DNA of 64,000 nucleotides from an uncultured Paracoccaceae bacterium (GTDB taxonomy: Bacteria; Pseudomonadota; Alphaproteobacteria; Rhodobacterales; Rhodobacteraceae): assembly GCA_947500775.1 (NCBI GenBank), contig CANMTD010000001.1, positions 1,178,001-1,242,000 of the forward strand. The letters are read 5' to 3'. Both the position numbers and the translations under genes were made by a program. The notes below the pieces were generated by a model. It saw nothing but the letters and a program-made list of their open reading frames with translations, did not search any database and was not told the DNA's origin. This document shows, in pieces, positions 7,653 through 16,263 of the stretch (position 1 is the first letter of the stretch; each line of letters starts with the position of its first letter).

Positions 7653-8954
7653 ATGTCGGACCCGATGATTTTCGCGATCCTGCTGGCGCTTTTGCTGACG
7701 TTGCTGGCGGCAGGCGTCTGGGTGGCCATATCGCTGATGCTGATGGCGCTGACGGCGCTAATCTTCTTTTCCAACGCGCCCGAGGGGCAGGTGCTGGTGA
7801 CAACCCTTTGGGGGCACAGCCACAGCTGGCCGCTGGCCGCGCTGCCGCTGTTCATCCTGATGGGCGAGATCCTGTTACGCTCGCGCCTGAGCCAGGACAT
7901 GTTCAGCGGGCTGGCGCCCTGGCTGGGCCGGATGCCGGGGCGGTTGCTGCATGTCAACGTTCTGGGCTGCGCCATCTTTGCCGCCGTGTCGGGATCGTCG
8001 GCGGCGACGGCGGCTACCATCGGGCGGATGTCGGTGCCCGAGCTGACCAAACGCGGCTATCCCGAAAGCCTGATCCTGGGCACGCTGGCGGGGTCGGCCA
8101 CCCTGGGGCTGTTGATTCCGCCGTCGATCATCCTGATCGTTTACGGCGTGGCGACCGAACAATCCATCGCGCGGCTGTTCATCGCCGGTATCCTGCCGGG
8201 GCTGATGCTGGTGGGGCTGTTCGGCGGCTATGTCGCGGTGCGGGCCCTGATGAATCCGGCGCTGATCCCCGATGAGGTGACAAAGATCCCGCTGCGCGAC
8301 AAGATCGCGGCCTCGCGCCGGTTGATCCCGGTGATCCTGCTGATCGGCGGGGTGATCGGCACGATCTATACCGGCGTCGCCTCGCCCACCGATGCCGCCG
8401 CCATTGGCGTTGTGTTGTCGACCCTGCTGGCGTTTTCGTCGGGCAGTTTCGGGCGGGCGCAATTCATCGACGCGCTGATGTCGGCCACGCGCACCTCCTG
8501 CATGATCGCCTTTATCCTGCTGGGTGCGGCCTTTCTGGCGATTGCGATGGGGTTCACCGGCATTCCGCGCAATCTGGCCACATGGATCGGCACATTCGAT
8601 CTGTCGCCCTATGCCCTGCTGGCGGTGCTGACGGTTTTCTTCATCGTGCTGGGCTGTTTTCTGGACGGGATATCGGTGGTCGTGCTGACCACCTCGATCA
8701 TCCTGCCGATGGTCGAAGCGGTGGGTATCGATCCGCTGTGGTTCGGCATCTATCTGGTGCTGGTGGTCGAGATGAGCCAGATCACCCCGCCCGTGGGGTT
8801 CAACCTGTTCGTCATTCAGGGGCTGACCGGCATCAACATCCTGCGGGTGGCGCGGGCGGCGCTGCCGTTCTTTGCGCTGCTGCTGCTGGGCACGGTGCTG
8901 ATCACCGTGTTCCCGCAGATCGTGACGGTGCTGCCCAACGCGATGGGCAATTGA
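7653..8954 (+). CDS. dctM: TRAP transporter large permease (DctM family)
   Basis: A 433-residue polytopic protein of the DctM family. Recognisable segments are FSGLAPWLGRMPGRLLHVNV, SGSSAATAATIGRMSVPELTKRGYP, GLLIPPSIILIVYGVATEQSI and MSQITPPVGFNLFVIQG. It forms the transport channel with DctQ. Its TGA stop abuts the convergent MarR gene's stop directly (TGATCA), leaving no intergenic space. Confidence 0.94.
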   Translation: MSDPMIFAILLALLLTLLAAGVWVAISLMLMALTALIFFSNAPEGQVLVTTLWGHSHSWPLAALPLFILMGEILLRSRLSQDMFSGLAPWLGRMPGRLLHVNVLGCAIFAAVSGSSAATAATIGRMSVPELTKRGYPESLILGTLAGSATLGLLIPPSIILIVYGVATEQSIARLFIAGILPGLMLVGLFGGYVAVRALMNPALIPDEVTKIPLRDKIAASRRLIPVILLIGGVIGTIYTGVASPTDAAAIGVVLSTLLAFSSGSFGRAQFIDALMSATRTSCMIAFILLGAAFLAIAMGFTGIPRNLATWIGTFDLSPYALLAVLTVFFIVLGCFLDGISVVVLTTSIILPMVEAVGIDPLWFGIYLVLVVEMSQITPPVGFNLFVIQGLTGINILRVARAALPFFALLLLGTVLITVFPQIVTVLPNAMGN

Positions 8955-9473
8955 TCACAGCGAGGCGGCGGCCCGGCTGGCCTGATCGTATTGCCCCGAC
9001 AGCGCCCGCAGGGCTGCGGCGATCTCACGCAGCTGGTCGCCGTCGATCCCGGTGCTTGGCAGGACCTCCAGCAGGCATTGTTCGCGCACCTGCCGGTATT
9101 TTTCGCATAGGGCGCGCCCGGTGTCCGAGGTTTTATAAAACACCTCTTTGCCGCGCTTGTCGGTGCTGAGCAAATCCAGCTTCAGCAATTTGCGCAGGGC
9201 ATAGTTGACCGTATGCGTGTCTTCGATGTTCAGCAGGAAACAGATGTCGGTCAGCCGCTTTTCGCGGTCGCGGTGGTTGGTGTTGTGCAGCACCAGGATT
9301 TCCAGCGGCGACAGTTCCGGCATCCCGGCGGCGGTCATGCAGCGCTGCATCCAGCGGGTAAAGCCGTTATAGGCGATGATCAGCCCGTATTCGAACTCCG
9401 AGGCTTGCCAGCCCTCGCCCTCGGCCAGATGCCGGGAAGAGACAATTCGTCGGTTCTTTGGATCTGTAGCCAC
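8955..9473 (-). CDS. MarR-type winged-helix regulator
   Basis: A 172-residue protein with a winged-helix core: ELSPLEILVLHNTNHRDREKRL, then a recognition region (FLLNIEDTHTVNYALRKLLKLDLL) and a wing (TDKRGKEVFYKTSDTGRAL). The start is a GTG at 9473; no in-frame ATG precedes the conserved region. It is convergent with dctM and probably controls the dct and pxp operons. Upstream of it an inverted CATTAT/ATAATG pair (9486-9513) could be an autoregulatory site. Similar small MarR-like proteins are encoded beside catabolic genes in proteobacteria; the effector is unknown. Confidence 0.8.
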   Translation of the reverse strand: MATDPKNRRIVSSRHLAEGEGWQASEFEYGLIIAYNGFTRWMQRCMTAAGMPELSPLEILVLHNTNHRDREKRLTDICFLLNIEDTHTVNYALRKLLKLDLLSTDKRGKEVFYKTSDTGRALCEKYRQVREQCLLEVLPSTGIDGDQLREIAAALRALSGQYDQASRAAASL

Positions 9474-9563
9474 GGCATCTCGCTGACATTATGTATGAAT
9501 AACGTTGCTATAATGCGGTAAAAACCCGGTCAGCTCAAGCCTGTGGCAGGTCCGGCCACAGGG

Positions 9564-10196
9564 TCAGGCCAGAAAACTGCGGCTTTCCTTGATCTGATCC
9601 CAGGCCCAGACGACCTCTTGCAGACGATCTTCGTCCTGACGGTTGCCGCCGTTCATGTCGGGGTGCAGATCCTTGACCAGGGATTTGTATTGCTTGCGGA
9701 TTTCCGCCTTGGTCCAGTGATCCTTGGCCTCAAGAATTTCCAGCGCCTTGCGTTCGGTGGGGGGCAGGCGGCGGGTGCCGGTGATCGACCGGCCGGGGTT
9801 GCGGGTGGCGTTGTCGCCCAGCACCTGATGCGGATCGTCCACGCCCAGCCGGGCCCAGGCGCGCTGTTCCTCGCTGGTTTTGCCCATCGGCTTGGTTTCG
9901 CGTTCCCAGACGCGATCCTTGTCCATCTGTGCTGCCATCTCTTCTTCGGTGGTGCCGTTGAAGAAATTCCACTTCAGATTGTATTCCCGCACGTGATCCT
10001 TGCAGAACCACAGGAACTCATCCAGATGGTCGGGCGATCTGGGCGCACGGTACTGGCCCGCCTCCTGACAGCCGGGATGTTCACAGGCACGTTGAGAGGT
10101 CTCAAACGCCCCGGACATACCGCGTTTGCCACGGGTACGTTTTTTTTTATCCGCCGACACCGAGATGTCGAACCCAAATGGATCACGCTTCGTCAT
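9564..10196 (-). CDS. J-domain (DnaJ-like) protein
   Basis: A 210-residue protein with a C-terminal J domain (about residues 150-210): ERKALEILEAKDHWTKAEIRKQYKSLVKDLHPDMNGG, with the HPD tripeptide that activates DnaK. The N-terminal part holds a cysteine cluster (CEHPGCQEAGQYRAP, then WFCKDHVREYN) that may bind zinc. Start at ATG 10196, with an AAGGTG site; the GTG nine bases upstream is part of that site. It is divergent from bolA. In many alphaproteobacteria this gene lies between bolA and cobS. Confidence 0.88.
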   Translation of the reverse strand: MTKRDPFGFDISVSADKKKRTRGKRGMSGAFETSQRACEHPGCQEAGQYRAPRSPDHLDEFLWFCKDHVREYNLKWNFFNGTTEEEMAAQMDKDRVWERETKPMGKTSEEQRAWARLGVDDPHQVLGDNATRNPGRSITGTRRLPPTERKALEILEAKDHWTKAEIRKQYKSLVKDLHPDMNGGNRQDEDRLQEVVWAWDQIKESRSFLA

Positions 10197-10269
10197 GGTA
10201 GTCACCTTTTCGACTCGGACGTGAGAGTTTAGACCTTTGGTCAGATGAGGAAAGGGGGCACGACAAAAA

Positions 10270-10527
10270 ATGTCAGTGACCGATGAAATAGAATCCCGCC
10301 TGATGGCCGAATTTTCACCCCATACGCTGGAGGTGACCGACGAAAGCGAACAGCATCGCGGTCATGCCGGGTATCAGGACGGTGGCGAAAGCCATTTCCA
10401 CGTGACGATCGGTGCCCCCGCCTTTGCCGATATGTCGCGGATCGCCCGCCACCGGGCGGTGCACAAGGCGCTGGGCCCCGATCTGGTGGGACGCATTCAC
10501 GCCTTGGCCCTGTCGATCAGCGGCTAG
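10270..10527 (+). CDS. bolA: BolA family protein
   Basis: An 85-residue BolA-like protein. The core SHFHVTIGAPAFADMSRIARHRAVHKALG carries the conserved histidine and the RxxxVxxxL helix. BolA proteins form [2Fe-2S] complexes with monothiol glutaredoxins and take part in iron homeostasis and morphology control. It is divergent from the J-domain gene, with a 73-base shared promoter region, and its stop lies three bases from the convergent DUF4177-like gene. Confidence 0.92.
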   Translation: MSVTDEIESRLMAEFSPHTLEVTDESEQHRGHAGYQDGGESHFHVTIGAPAFADMSRIARHRAVHKALGPDLVGRIHALALSISG

Positions 10528-10530
10528 GGG

Positions 10531-10989
10531 TTATTCGGCCGCCACACCGGTTTCGGGGCTGGCCGCAGGCTTGGCCGGGCCAACCGGCGGGGCCTCGCCC
10601 TCTGTGGTCGGGGAAATCTCCGGCGCGTCGCCGACGGGGGCGTCAACGCTGAGCGAGGCGGCGGCCGCCGCGGCGATGGCCTCGGGCGTCTGAGGGGCCT
10701 CGGGGGCGGGCGCGGCAAAGGCCGGTTCCGGCGTGGCGGTGATCTCATCCATCTCTTTGATGGCCCGGCGGAACACCAGCATGTTCTGGAATGTGGTGGT
10801 GCGGCTGGTCAGCCCGCTGCGTTCTTCGCAGGGCAGGGTATCGGCGCGCTGGTATTCCCAGCCATCGGCCCCCAGTTCGTTCATCAATTCCATAAGTGTA
10901 TGCGCGAATTTATTCGGTGTTCCCTTGGCGCCTTTGACGCGCTGTGCCTTTGACGGCGCCGGAACCACCTTATACTCAAACCGTGTCAT
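10531..10989 (-). CDS. DUF4177-like protein with low-complexity tail
   Basis: A 152-residue protein. The first ~85 residues (MTRFEYKVVPAPSKAQRV, then NELGADGWEYQRADTLPCEER and TTTFQNMLVFRR) have the beta-alpha-beta pattern of DUF4177, usually found in small proteins of unknown role. The remaining ~65 residues are Ala/Pro/Glu-rich and probably disordered. No signal peptide. It is convergent with bolA. Confidence 0.75.
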   Translation of the reverse strand: MTRFEYKVVPAPSKAQRVKGAKGTPNKFAHTLMELMNELGADGWEYQRADTLPCEERSGLTSRTTTFQNMLVFRRAIKEMDEITATPEPAFAAPAPEAPQTPEAIAAAAAASLSVDAPVGDAPEISPTTEGEAPPVGPAKPAASPETGVAAE

Positions 10990-11271
10990 TTAGACGCCCT
11001 CCAGATAGCAGCGGATCGACCTTAACAAATGTTGCAGGCGGAGTCCAAACCGCTGACCATCCTGTTCCTGCCGGAAAGGGGGTGTTGCTGCGGCGCCGCA
11101 TTTTCCCGGACAGGTGATTCGTGTCTTCCGCCCTGTTGGAACCGAATTTCCAGCCCAAGACGTGGGGAAACGCCGATTGGGTTCTGCCTGAATAGCAGGC
11201 AATTCCCGCGAAGCGTCAAATGGAAATAAGGCAACAAATAGCTGAAATTGGGGGAAAATCGGGCCAAAATA

Positions 11272-11315
11272 TGACGCATACAAGCGGTTTTGCCACTTGT
11301 TCACACAATGCGTCA
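11272..11315. repeat. Inverted repeat / imperfect stem-loop
   Basis: Outer arms TGACGCAT (11272-11279) and ATGCGTCA (11308-11315) are perfect complements. Inside them ACAAGCGG and CCACTTGT pair with one mismatch around a TTTTG loop, leaving a seven-base bulge on the right side. It could be an RNA structure or nested operator half-sites. Confidence 0.45.
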
Positions 11316-11419
11316 GAATTGGGGCAATTGTCTCGTTGACCGAAAGTGGTACACGCAACAGTTGAAAATGGCCGGATATTGAAGAAAAAGCTTAATATTC
11401 AGCATGTAATAGCCTAATC

Positions 11420-11454
11420 ATTGGAATTGTAAGGGTGTGGCGGTCGATTCCAAT
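11420..11454. repeat. Inverted repeat ATTGGAAT ... ATTCCAAT
   Basis: Perfect 8-base arms at 11420-11427 and 11447-11454 with a 19-base spacer, about 105-140 bases upstream of the exported-protein start. Arm centres are about 27 bases apart, so a dimer bound to one face would need a wide spacing. Role unknown. Confidence 0.35.
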
Positions 11455-11560
11455 TGTGTCAAAACTTGGATGAGGCCTGGATAAGCCGCCACGTGGGAAG
11501 CCGTAACGATCACTAAGCCCGATTTGGGTGTAGGTGTTTTTTTGATGAGGAAACTGAATT

Positions 11561-12226
11561 ATGAAATCTAAAATTCTGGCACTTGCGACAACCGCCGTTT
11601 TGGCGTGTTCGGCTGCAAATGCGGCGATTGTCTCCAACGGAAGCTTCGAAGAAGATCCCGGTGTTCTTGGTAAAAACGGCAACACCTTTGCCTCCATGCC
11701 CGGTGCATCCGGTGGCGCGTCGTGGGATATCTGGACAGGTGGTCTGCCCGGTTGGACTGTGACCGGCGGTGTTGGTCTGGAACTTCAGACCGCGAACACC
11801 ATTCCGCTGACGCCCTATGATGGCGACTACTATCTGGAGCTGGACAGCGACGACAACTCTGCCATGGAGCAGGTTGTAACGCTGGCATCCCCCGGCCGGT
11901 ACGAGCTGAGCTTTGCGTTCAGCCCGCGCGTTGACAGCCCGACCACCAATGCCGTCAACTTCGGCATCGGCGGCCTGTTCTTCGACACAGTGAATGGCCC
12001 AAGCGCCGAGTATCCGCTGGGTGCGTGGTCGCTTGTGACCTATGAATTCACCGTTGGCGCCGCAGGCGATTACACGTTGTTCTTCGATGCGACCTCGATC
12101 TCCGATTCCTTTGGCGGTTTCGTGGATAACGTCCAGATTTCCGCTGTACCGGTTCCGGCCGCTGGCGGTCTGCTGATGCTGGCACTGGCCGGTCTGGGCG
12201 CTGCTAAGCGTCGCAAGAAAGCCTAA
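11561..12226 (+). CDS. Exported protein with VPVPA-type C-terminal sorting tail
   Basis: A 221-residue protein. The signal peptide is MKSKILALATTAVLACSAANA. The extracellular domain begins IVSNGSFEEDPG and includes GWTVTGGVGLELQ and YYLELDSDDNSAMEQVV, a DUF642-like jelly-roll pattern expected of a carbohydrate-binding surface protein. The C terminus VPVPAAGGLLMLALAGLGAAKRRKKA has the three-part form (motif, membrane segment, basic tail) of the VPLPA-CTERM sorting signal read by an exosortase in Rhodobacterales. No exosortase or polysaccharide genes are nearby. A strong terminator follows. Confidence 0.85.
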   Translation: MKSKILALATTAVLACSAANAAIVSNGSFEEDPGVLGKNGNTFASMPGASGGASWDIWTGGLPGWTVTGGVGLELQTANTIPLTPYDGDYYLELDSDDNSAMEQVVTLASPGRYELSFAFSPRVDSPTTNAVNFGIGGLFFDTVNGPSAEYPLGAWSLVTYEFTVGAAGDYTLFFDATSISDSFGGFVDNVQISAVPVPAAGGLLMLALAGLGAAKRRKKA

Positions 12227-12243
12227 GCTTTCGACAACAAGTT

Positions 12244-12281
12244 AAAGGCGGCGACTGTGAAAGCAGTCGCCGCCTTTTTTT
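12244..12281 (+). terminator. Rho-independent terminator after the VPVPA-tail gene
   Basis: A perfect 11-bp stem GGCGGCGACTG / CAGTCGCCGCC with a TGAAAG loop is followed by seven T residues; flanking AAA and TTT extend it to 14 pairs. It ends the plus-strand unit and sits just beyond the convergent gatB stop, so it may serve both. Confidence 0.93.
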
Positions 12282-12297
12282 GTTCCGTTTTCGGTGT

Positions 12298-13812
12298 TCA
12301 GTTCAGTTTGCGGGCGATGATCTCGTTCACCGCTTTGGGGTTGGCCTTGCCGCCTGTGGCCTTCATCACCTGACCCACGAACCATCCGGCCAGTTTCGGG
12401 TTGGCCTTGGCCTTTTCGACCTGCGCGGGGTTGGCGGCGATGATTTCATCGACCGCAGCTTCGATCGCGCCGGTGTCGGTGACCTGTTTCATGCCGCGTG
12501 TTTCCACGATCTCGGCCGGGTCGCCACCTGTCGTATAGACGATTTCAAACAGGTCCTTGGCGATCTTGCCGCTGATGTCGCCCTTGGTGATCAGCGCGAT
12601 GATGCCGCCCAGTTGATCGGGGGACACCGGGCTGTCGGTGATCGCTTTGTCGCCGTCCTTTTTCAGGCGACCGAACAATTCGTTGATCACCCAGTTGGCG
12701 GCCAGTTTGCCGTCGTTGCCCGCGGCGACCTGTTCGAAATAGGCGGCGTTTTCCGCCTCGGCCGTCAGAACGCCCGCGTCATATTCAGACAGGCCGAAAT
12801 CGCGCACGAAGCGGGCCATTTTCTCGTCGGGCAGTTCGGGCAGAGACGCCTTGATATCGTCAACCCAGGCCTGTTCGATTTCCAGCGGCAGCAGATCGGG
12901 GCAGGGGAAATAGCGGTAGTCATGCGCCTCTTCCTTGCTGCGCATGCTGCGGGTTTCGCCCTTGTCGGGATCATACAGCCGGGTTTCCTGCACAACCGAG
13001 CCGCCGTCTTCGACAATCGCGATCTGGCGGCGGGCCTCATAGTCGATGGCCTGCTGGATGAACCGCATCGAGTTCATGTTCTTGATTTCGCAGCGCGTGC
13101 CCAGATGGCTGAAATCCTGCGTGTCCTGATATTTCTCGTAATCGCCGGGACGGCAGATCGACACGTTCACATCGGCGCGCAGGCTGCCGTTCTGCATGTT
13201 GCCGTCGCAGGTGCCCAGATAACGCAGGATCTGGCGCAGCTTGACCACATAGGCGGCGGCCTCTTCGGGGCCGCGAATGTCGGGGCGGCTGACAATTTCC
13301 ATCAGCGCGACACCGGTGCGGTTCAGATCGACGAAGGACATGTTGGGGTCCATATCGTGGATCGATTTGCCCGCGTCCTGTTCCAGATGGATGCGTTCGA
13401 TCCGTACCCGGCGCGCCACGCCCGGTTCCATGTCGACGATCACTTCGCCTTCGCCCACGATCGGGTGGTACAGCTGCGAAATCTGATAGCCCTGCGGCAG
13501 ATCGGGATAGAAGTAATTCTTGCGGTCGAAGGCCGAGGTCAGGTTGATGTCGGCCTTCAGGCCCAGCCCGGTGCGCACCGCCTGTTCGACGCAGAATTCG
13601 TTGATCACCGGCAACATGCCCGGCATCGCCGCATCCACGAAGGCCACGTTGGAATTAGGTTCGGCGCCGAAGGTGGTCGAGGCGCCCGAGAACAGCTTGG
13701 CGTTCGATGCGACCTGCGCGTGGACCTCAAGCCCGATCACCAGTTCCCAATCGTGTTTGGCACCGGCAATGGTTTTGGGTTTCGGGGCGGTGAAGGCAAG
13801 GTGGTCAAGCAT
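12298..13812 (-). CDS. gatB: Aspartyl/glutamyl-tRNA(Asn/Gln) amidotransferase subunit B
   Basis: A 504-residue GatB. Signatures are [12 protein letters not shown] near residue 22, the N-terminal [31 protein letters not shown], and a YqeY-like C-terminal helical domain ([14 protein letters not shown] onward). GatB phosphorylates Glu-tRNA(Gln) or Asp-tRNA(Asn) for amidation by GatA in the GatCAB complex. gatA and gatC are not adjacent, a common arrangement. Length is normal. Confidence 0.96.
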   Translation of the reverse strand: MLDHLAFTAPKPKTIAGAKHDWELVIGLEVHAQVASNAKLFSGASTTFGAEPNSNVAFVDAAMPGMLPVINEFCVEQAVRTGLGLKADINLTSAFDRKNYFYPDLPQGYQISQLYHPIVGEGEVIVDMEPGVARRVRIERIHLEQDAGKSIHDMDPNMSFVDLNRTGVALMEIVSRPDIRGPEEAAAYVVKLRQILRYLGTCDGNMQNGSLRADVNVSICRPGDYEKYQDTQDFSHLGTRCEIKNMNSMRFIQQAIDYEARRQIAIVEDGGSVVQETRLYDPDKGETRSMRSKEEAHDYRYFPCPDLLPLEIEQAWVDDIKASLPELPDEKMARFVRDFGLSEYDAGVLTAEAENAAYFEQVAAGNDGKLAANWVINELFGRLKKDGDKAITDSPVSPDQLGGIIALITKGDISGKIAKDLFEIVYTTGGDPAEIVETRGMKQVTDTGAIEAAVDEIIAANPAQVEKAKANPKLAGWFVGQVMKATGGKANPKAVNEIIARKLN

Positions 13813-13932
13813 CGGTTCTGTCCTGTCAAAGGTCAGTTTGCGTTCTAGGACAGGGGGCGCGAGGGGGCAAGTGGCAGGCGTGAAATTCCCTGCCGCCTGG
13901 AACCTGCAGTGTCTGGGGGCAGGGCGGGGCGA

Positions 13933-14463
13933 TCAGGTCAGGCGAAAGATCGTCCCAATCTCATGCAGGGCTTCGGATTGCTGAACGGAAAGCTTGCCAT
14001 CCGCGGCCTGCCCGATATCCCCCAGAACCGACATCAGCGGGCCGAACCCACCTTGGGCATCCAGTTTGCGCAACCGGCGGGTCAGCCGGGTCAGCCCGGA
14101 CGATGGCCCGCCCGATTCCGTCATCAGCCAGCGGCCCAGAACCAGCGATTCTTCGGCATCCTTATGCGACAGGTCCAGATGGCTTTGCAGCGACCGGGCC
14201 AGCGTCTGATGCTGTTCGGTCGAGGGCAACCCGCCGATTTCCAGAAACGCCAGCCCGACGCCCGCGATGGCGACCTTGGGGTCCTCAAGGCTGTCGACGG
14301 GGTGTTGTTCGTATTTGCGGCGAAACCCGAACCGGCGGGCGGCGGACAGGACGTCGCCGGCGACATCGCCCAATTCCTGTGTCATCTGGGCGGCATTGCG
14401 TGCGCGCATCGACCAGAAATAGGCGGCACCGACCAGCGCGATAAGACCAAGGATAATATGCAT
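13933..14463 (-). CDS. Hypothetical membrane-anchored protein
   Basis: A 176-residue protein with one N-terminal membrane segment (MHIILGLIALVGAAYFWSM) and a helical, charged C-terminal domain (AIAGVGLAFLEIGGLPSTEQ, then KDAEESLVLGRWLMTESGG). The predicted topology puts most of the protein in the cytoplasm. The helical part vaguely recalls TerB-like domains, but I could not establish this. It follows gatB's start on the same strand by about 120 bases. Confidence 0.65.
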   Translation of the reverse strand: MHIILGLIALVGAAYFWSMRARNAAQMTQELGDVAGDVLSAARRFGFRRKYEQHPVDSLEDPKVAIAGVGLAFLEIGGLPSTEQHQTLARSLQSHLDLSHKDAEESLVLGRWLMTESGGPSSGLTRLTRRLRKLDAQGGFGPLMSVLGDIGQAADGKLSVQQSEALHEIGTIFRLT

Positions 14464-14670
14464 ATCAAATCCGTTTTCTGAGTACTTGTTACCAACAGAA
14501 TATAGCTAAACCCTGTGTGCGCCCCGGTGTCAAATCCATGAAATTTTCGGGGCAGCCGGGATCGTGGTGATCGCCCCGATCAGCAGACTGCCGCCGCTGG
14601 CTTGGACAGGGGCTTGCGCCGGTGATTGGTGCGCCGCAGGATGGCCGAAACAGTGATCGGGATGGCGGCT

Positions 14671-15276
14671 ATGGTTCAGAACTCTCTTATGCGGGCGGCG
14701 GTTTTTTCGGTGCTGTTGGGATTGCCGGTGGCCTGCGGATCGACCGAGGTCTCAAAAGACAGCGTTCAGCCTGTGGCGGCGTTGCCTGCCATGCGCTGGG
14801 ATCACCGGCCGGAATCGGACATCTGGACCCGCGCCACCCTTGCCGCCTTGCGCAACCATGGCGCGGCCCTGGCGCAGGTGGTTCCGGCGGATATCGACGC
14901 CTATTGCCCCGGCTATGAAACGGCGGGGCCTGCGCAAAGGCGCGCCTTCTGGGCCGGTCTGCTGTCGGCGCTGGCCAAACACGAAAGCACGTGGAACCCG
15001 CGTGCGGTGGGCGGCGGTGATAAATGGTTCGGGCTGGTGCAGATCGCGCCCGCAACCGCCCGCGGCTATGGCTGTACGGCAGGATCGGGGGCGGCGCTGC
15101 GGGATGGGGCGGCGAACCTGTCCTGCGCTGTGCGCATCGTGGCGCAGACCGTGCCGCGTGACGGCGTTGTTTCGCGCGGGGGGCGGGGGGTGGCGGCCGA
15201 TTGGGCGCCGTTCCTGAACCGGTCGAAACGCGCCGATATCGCCAGCTGGACCTCGACCCAAAGCTATTGCAACTAG
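14671..15276 (+). CDS. Lytic transglycosylase-like lipoprotein
   Basis: About 201 residues from the start used here. The N terminus MRAAVFSVLLGLPVACGS shows a lipobox (LPVACG), so the protein is probably an outer-membrane lipoprotein. The catalytic region LAKHESTWNPRAVGGGDKWFGLVQIAPATARGYGC matches the SLT fold, with Glu in HESTW as the likely acid catalyst and the GLVQI segment after it. Such enzymes cleave peptidoglycan between MurNAc and GlcNAc. Start is uncertain: in-frame ATGs at 14626, 14641, 14662, 14671 and 14689 all lack a strong ribosome-binding site. The stop interlocks with the convergent acyltransferase stop (CTAG). Confidence 0.8.
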   Translation: MVQNSLMRAAVFSVLLGLPVACGSTEVSKDSVQPVAALPAMRWDHRPESDIWTRATLAALRNHGAALAQVVPADIDAYCPGYETAGPAQRRAFWAGLLSALAKHESTWNPRAVGGGDKWFGLVQIAPATARGYGCTAGSGAALRDGAANLSCAVRIVAQTVPRDGVVSRGGRGVAADWAPFLNRSKRADIASWTSTQSYCN

Positions 15277-16148
15277 TCGATCAGCAGGCTGCGTGCCCAT
15301 GACGGGCGCCGGGTGCTGTCGACCAGCGACACGGAGGGCGCATGCCGCCCACCAAGCGCCAGTGTGGCCTGACGCAGCATTTCAATCCCGTCTTCGGATT
15401 TCGCAGGCAGGGCCGAGGCTGAAATCGGCGCCCCCACCGTCAGCCGGTAAGGCTGGCGGTGCTTGTTCAGCGTTTCATGGAACAGGGTGATATCGCGCAA
15501 CGTCGGGTGGATCAGATCGAACAGGTAAAACAGCACCGAATTGCGGGCGCGGATGTTGACCGGGATCACCGGTATATCGAACTTGCGCGCGATCATCGCG
15601 GCCGAGGCCATCCACGGCCGTTCATGCAGTTTCAGCTTGCGCCGCTTTGCCAGACGGCCTGAGGGGAAGATCACGCCCAAGCGCCCGTCCTCCATCGCCT
15701 TGCGGGTATAGGCCATGGTTTCGCGGGTCTTGCCGTGGCTGCGTTTGTTTTCACGCCATTCGACGGGGGCGATGATCTGGTCCATCTGCGGCAGGACCCG
15801 CAGGATATCGCTGTTGGCATAGTAATAAAGATCGGGGCGCAGCGCGGAAAGCTGGCTCCACAGCATGATGCCATCGGCGATGCCGGTCGGGTGGTTGGCC
15901 ACCACCAGCGCGGGCCCCGAGCGCGGGATATTGTCCAGGCCCGAGGCTTCGACATCGCGGGCCAGCAGGCGGGCCATTTCATCCATGATCACGGGGGCGG
16001 GGTGGCGTTCCAGCGCTTTGCCAAGGGCCACGGTGCGGGGATAACCCAACAGGCTGGTCAAGACGCGGCGCGACGGTGCGCTCCACGGATGGTGCGCAAA
16101 CAGCCAGGGCGCACGTTCTTCGATCAGTGGGTCGATTCTATCTTGCAT
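15273..16148 (-). CDS. Lysophospholipid acyltransferase family protein
   Basis: About 291 residues of the PlsC/LPLAT superfamily. The motif ANHPTGIADGIML corresponds to the catalytic His-Asp block in its hemolysin/OlsA-like variant (five residues between His and Asp), and GVIFPSGRLAKRR corresponds to the FPEGT-like block. Members move an acyl chain from acyl-ACP or CoA to a lysolipid at the inner membrane. The substrate is unclear; a role with OlsB (58883) in ornithine lipids is possible but the two genes are far apart. The start at 16148 is chosen over in-frame ATGs at 16196 and 16229, without a decisive ribosome-binding site. Confidence 0.78.
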   Translation of the reverse strand: MQDRIDPLIEERAPWLFAHHPWSAPSRRVLTSLLGYPRTVALGKALERHPAPVIMDEMARLLARDVEASGLDNIPRSGPALVVANHPTGIADGIMLWSQLSALRPDLYYYANSDILRVLPQMDQIIAPVEWRENKRSHGKTRETMAYTRKAMEDGRLGVIFPSGRLAKRRKLKLHERPWMASAAMIARKFDIPVIPVNIRARNSVLFYLFDLIHPTLRDITLFHETLNKHRQPYRLTVGAPISASALPAKSEDGIEMLRQATLALGGRHAPSVSLVDSTRRPSWARSLLID

Positions 16149-16263
16149 GATCTTTGTCACCACATCCAAGTGACAGTTGAATGACAAGGCGACCATATCA
16201 CGCGATCCGGGGCCAAGACAAATCCGCATGGTGTCGCAACCGGCGAAACCCCGCTGTGCCGCT

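Larger units (their letters stand above)
10990..11560. other. 570-base non-coding region upstream of the VPVPA-tail gene
   Basis: No credible coding frame was found. The right half is clearly AT-richer than the rest of the window and holds two inverted repeats (11272-11315 and 11420-11454). The ribosome-binding site GATGAGGAAAC lies at 11543-11553. The length suggests a regulated promoter or long 5' leader for the gene at 11561. A small RNA cannot be excluded. Confidence 0.55.

Noticed and set aside
10990-11358. Minus-strand open frame of 122 codons in the long non-coding stretch
   Set aside because: No ribosome-binding site, no hydrophobic or domain pattern, and it crosses the inverted repeat; more likely non-coding.
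12280-13848. Open frame of about 520 codons on the plus strand across gatB
   Set aside because: Antisense shadow of gatB; low-complexity composition and no recognisable domain.
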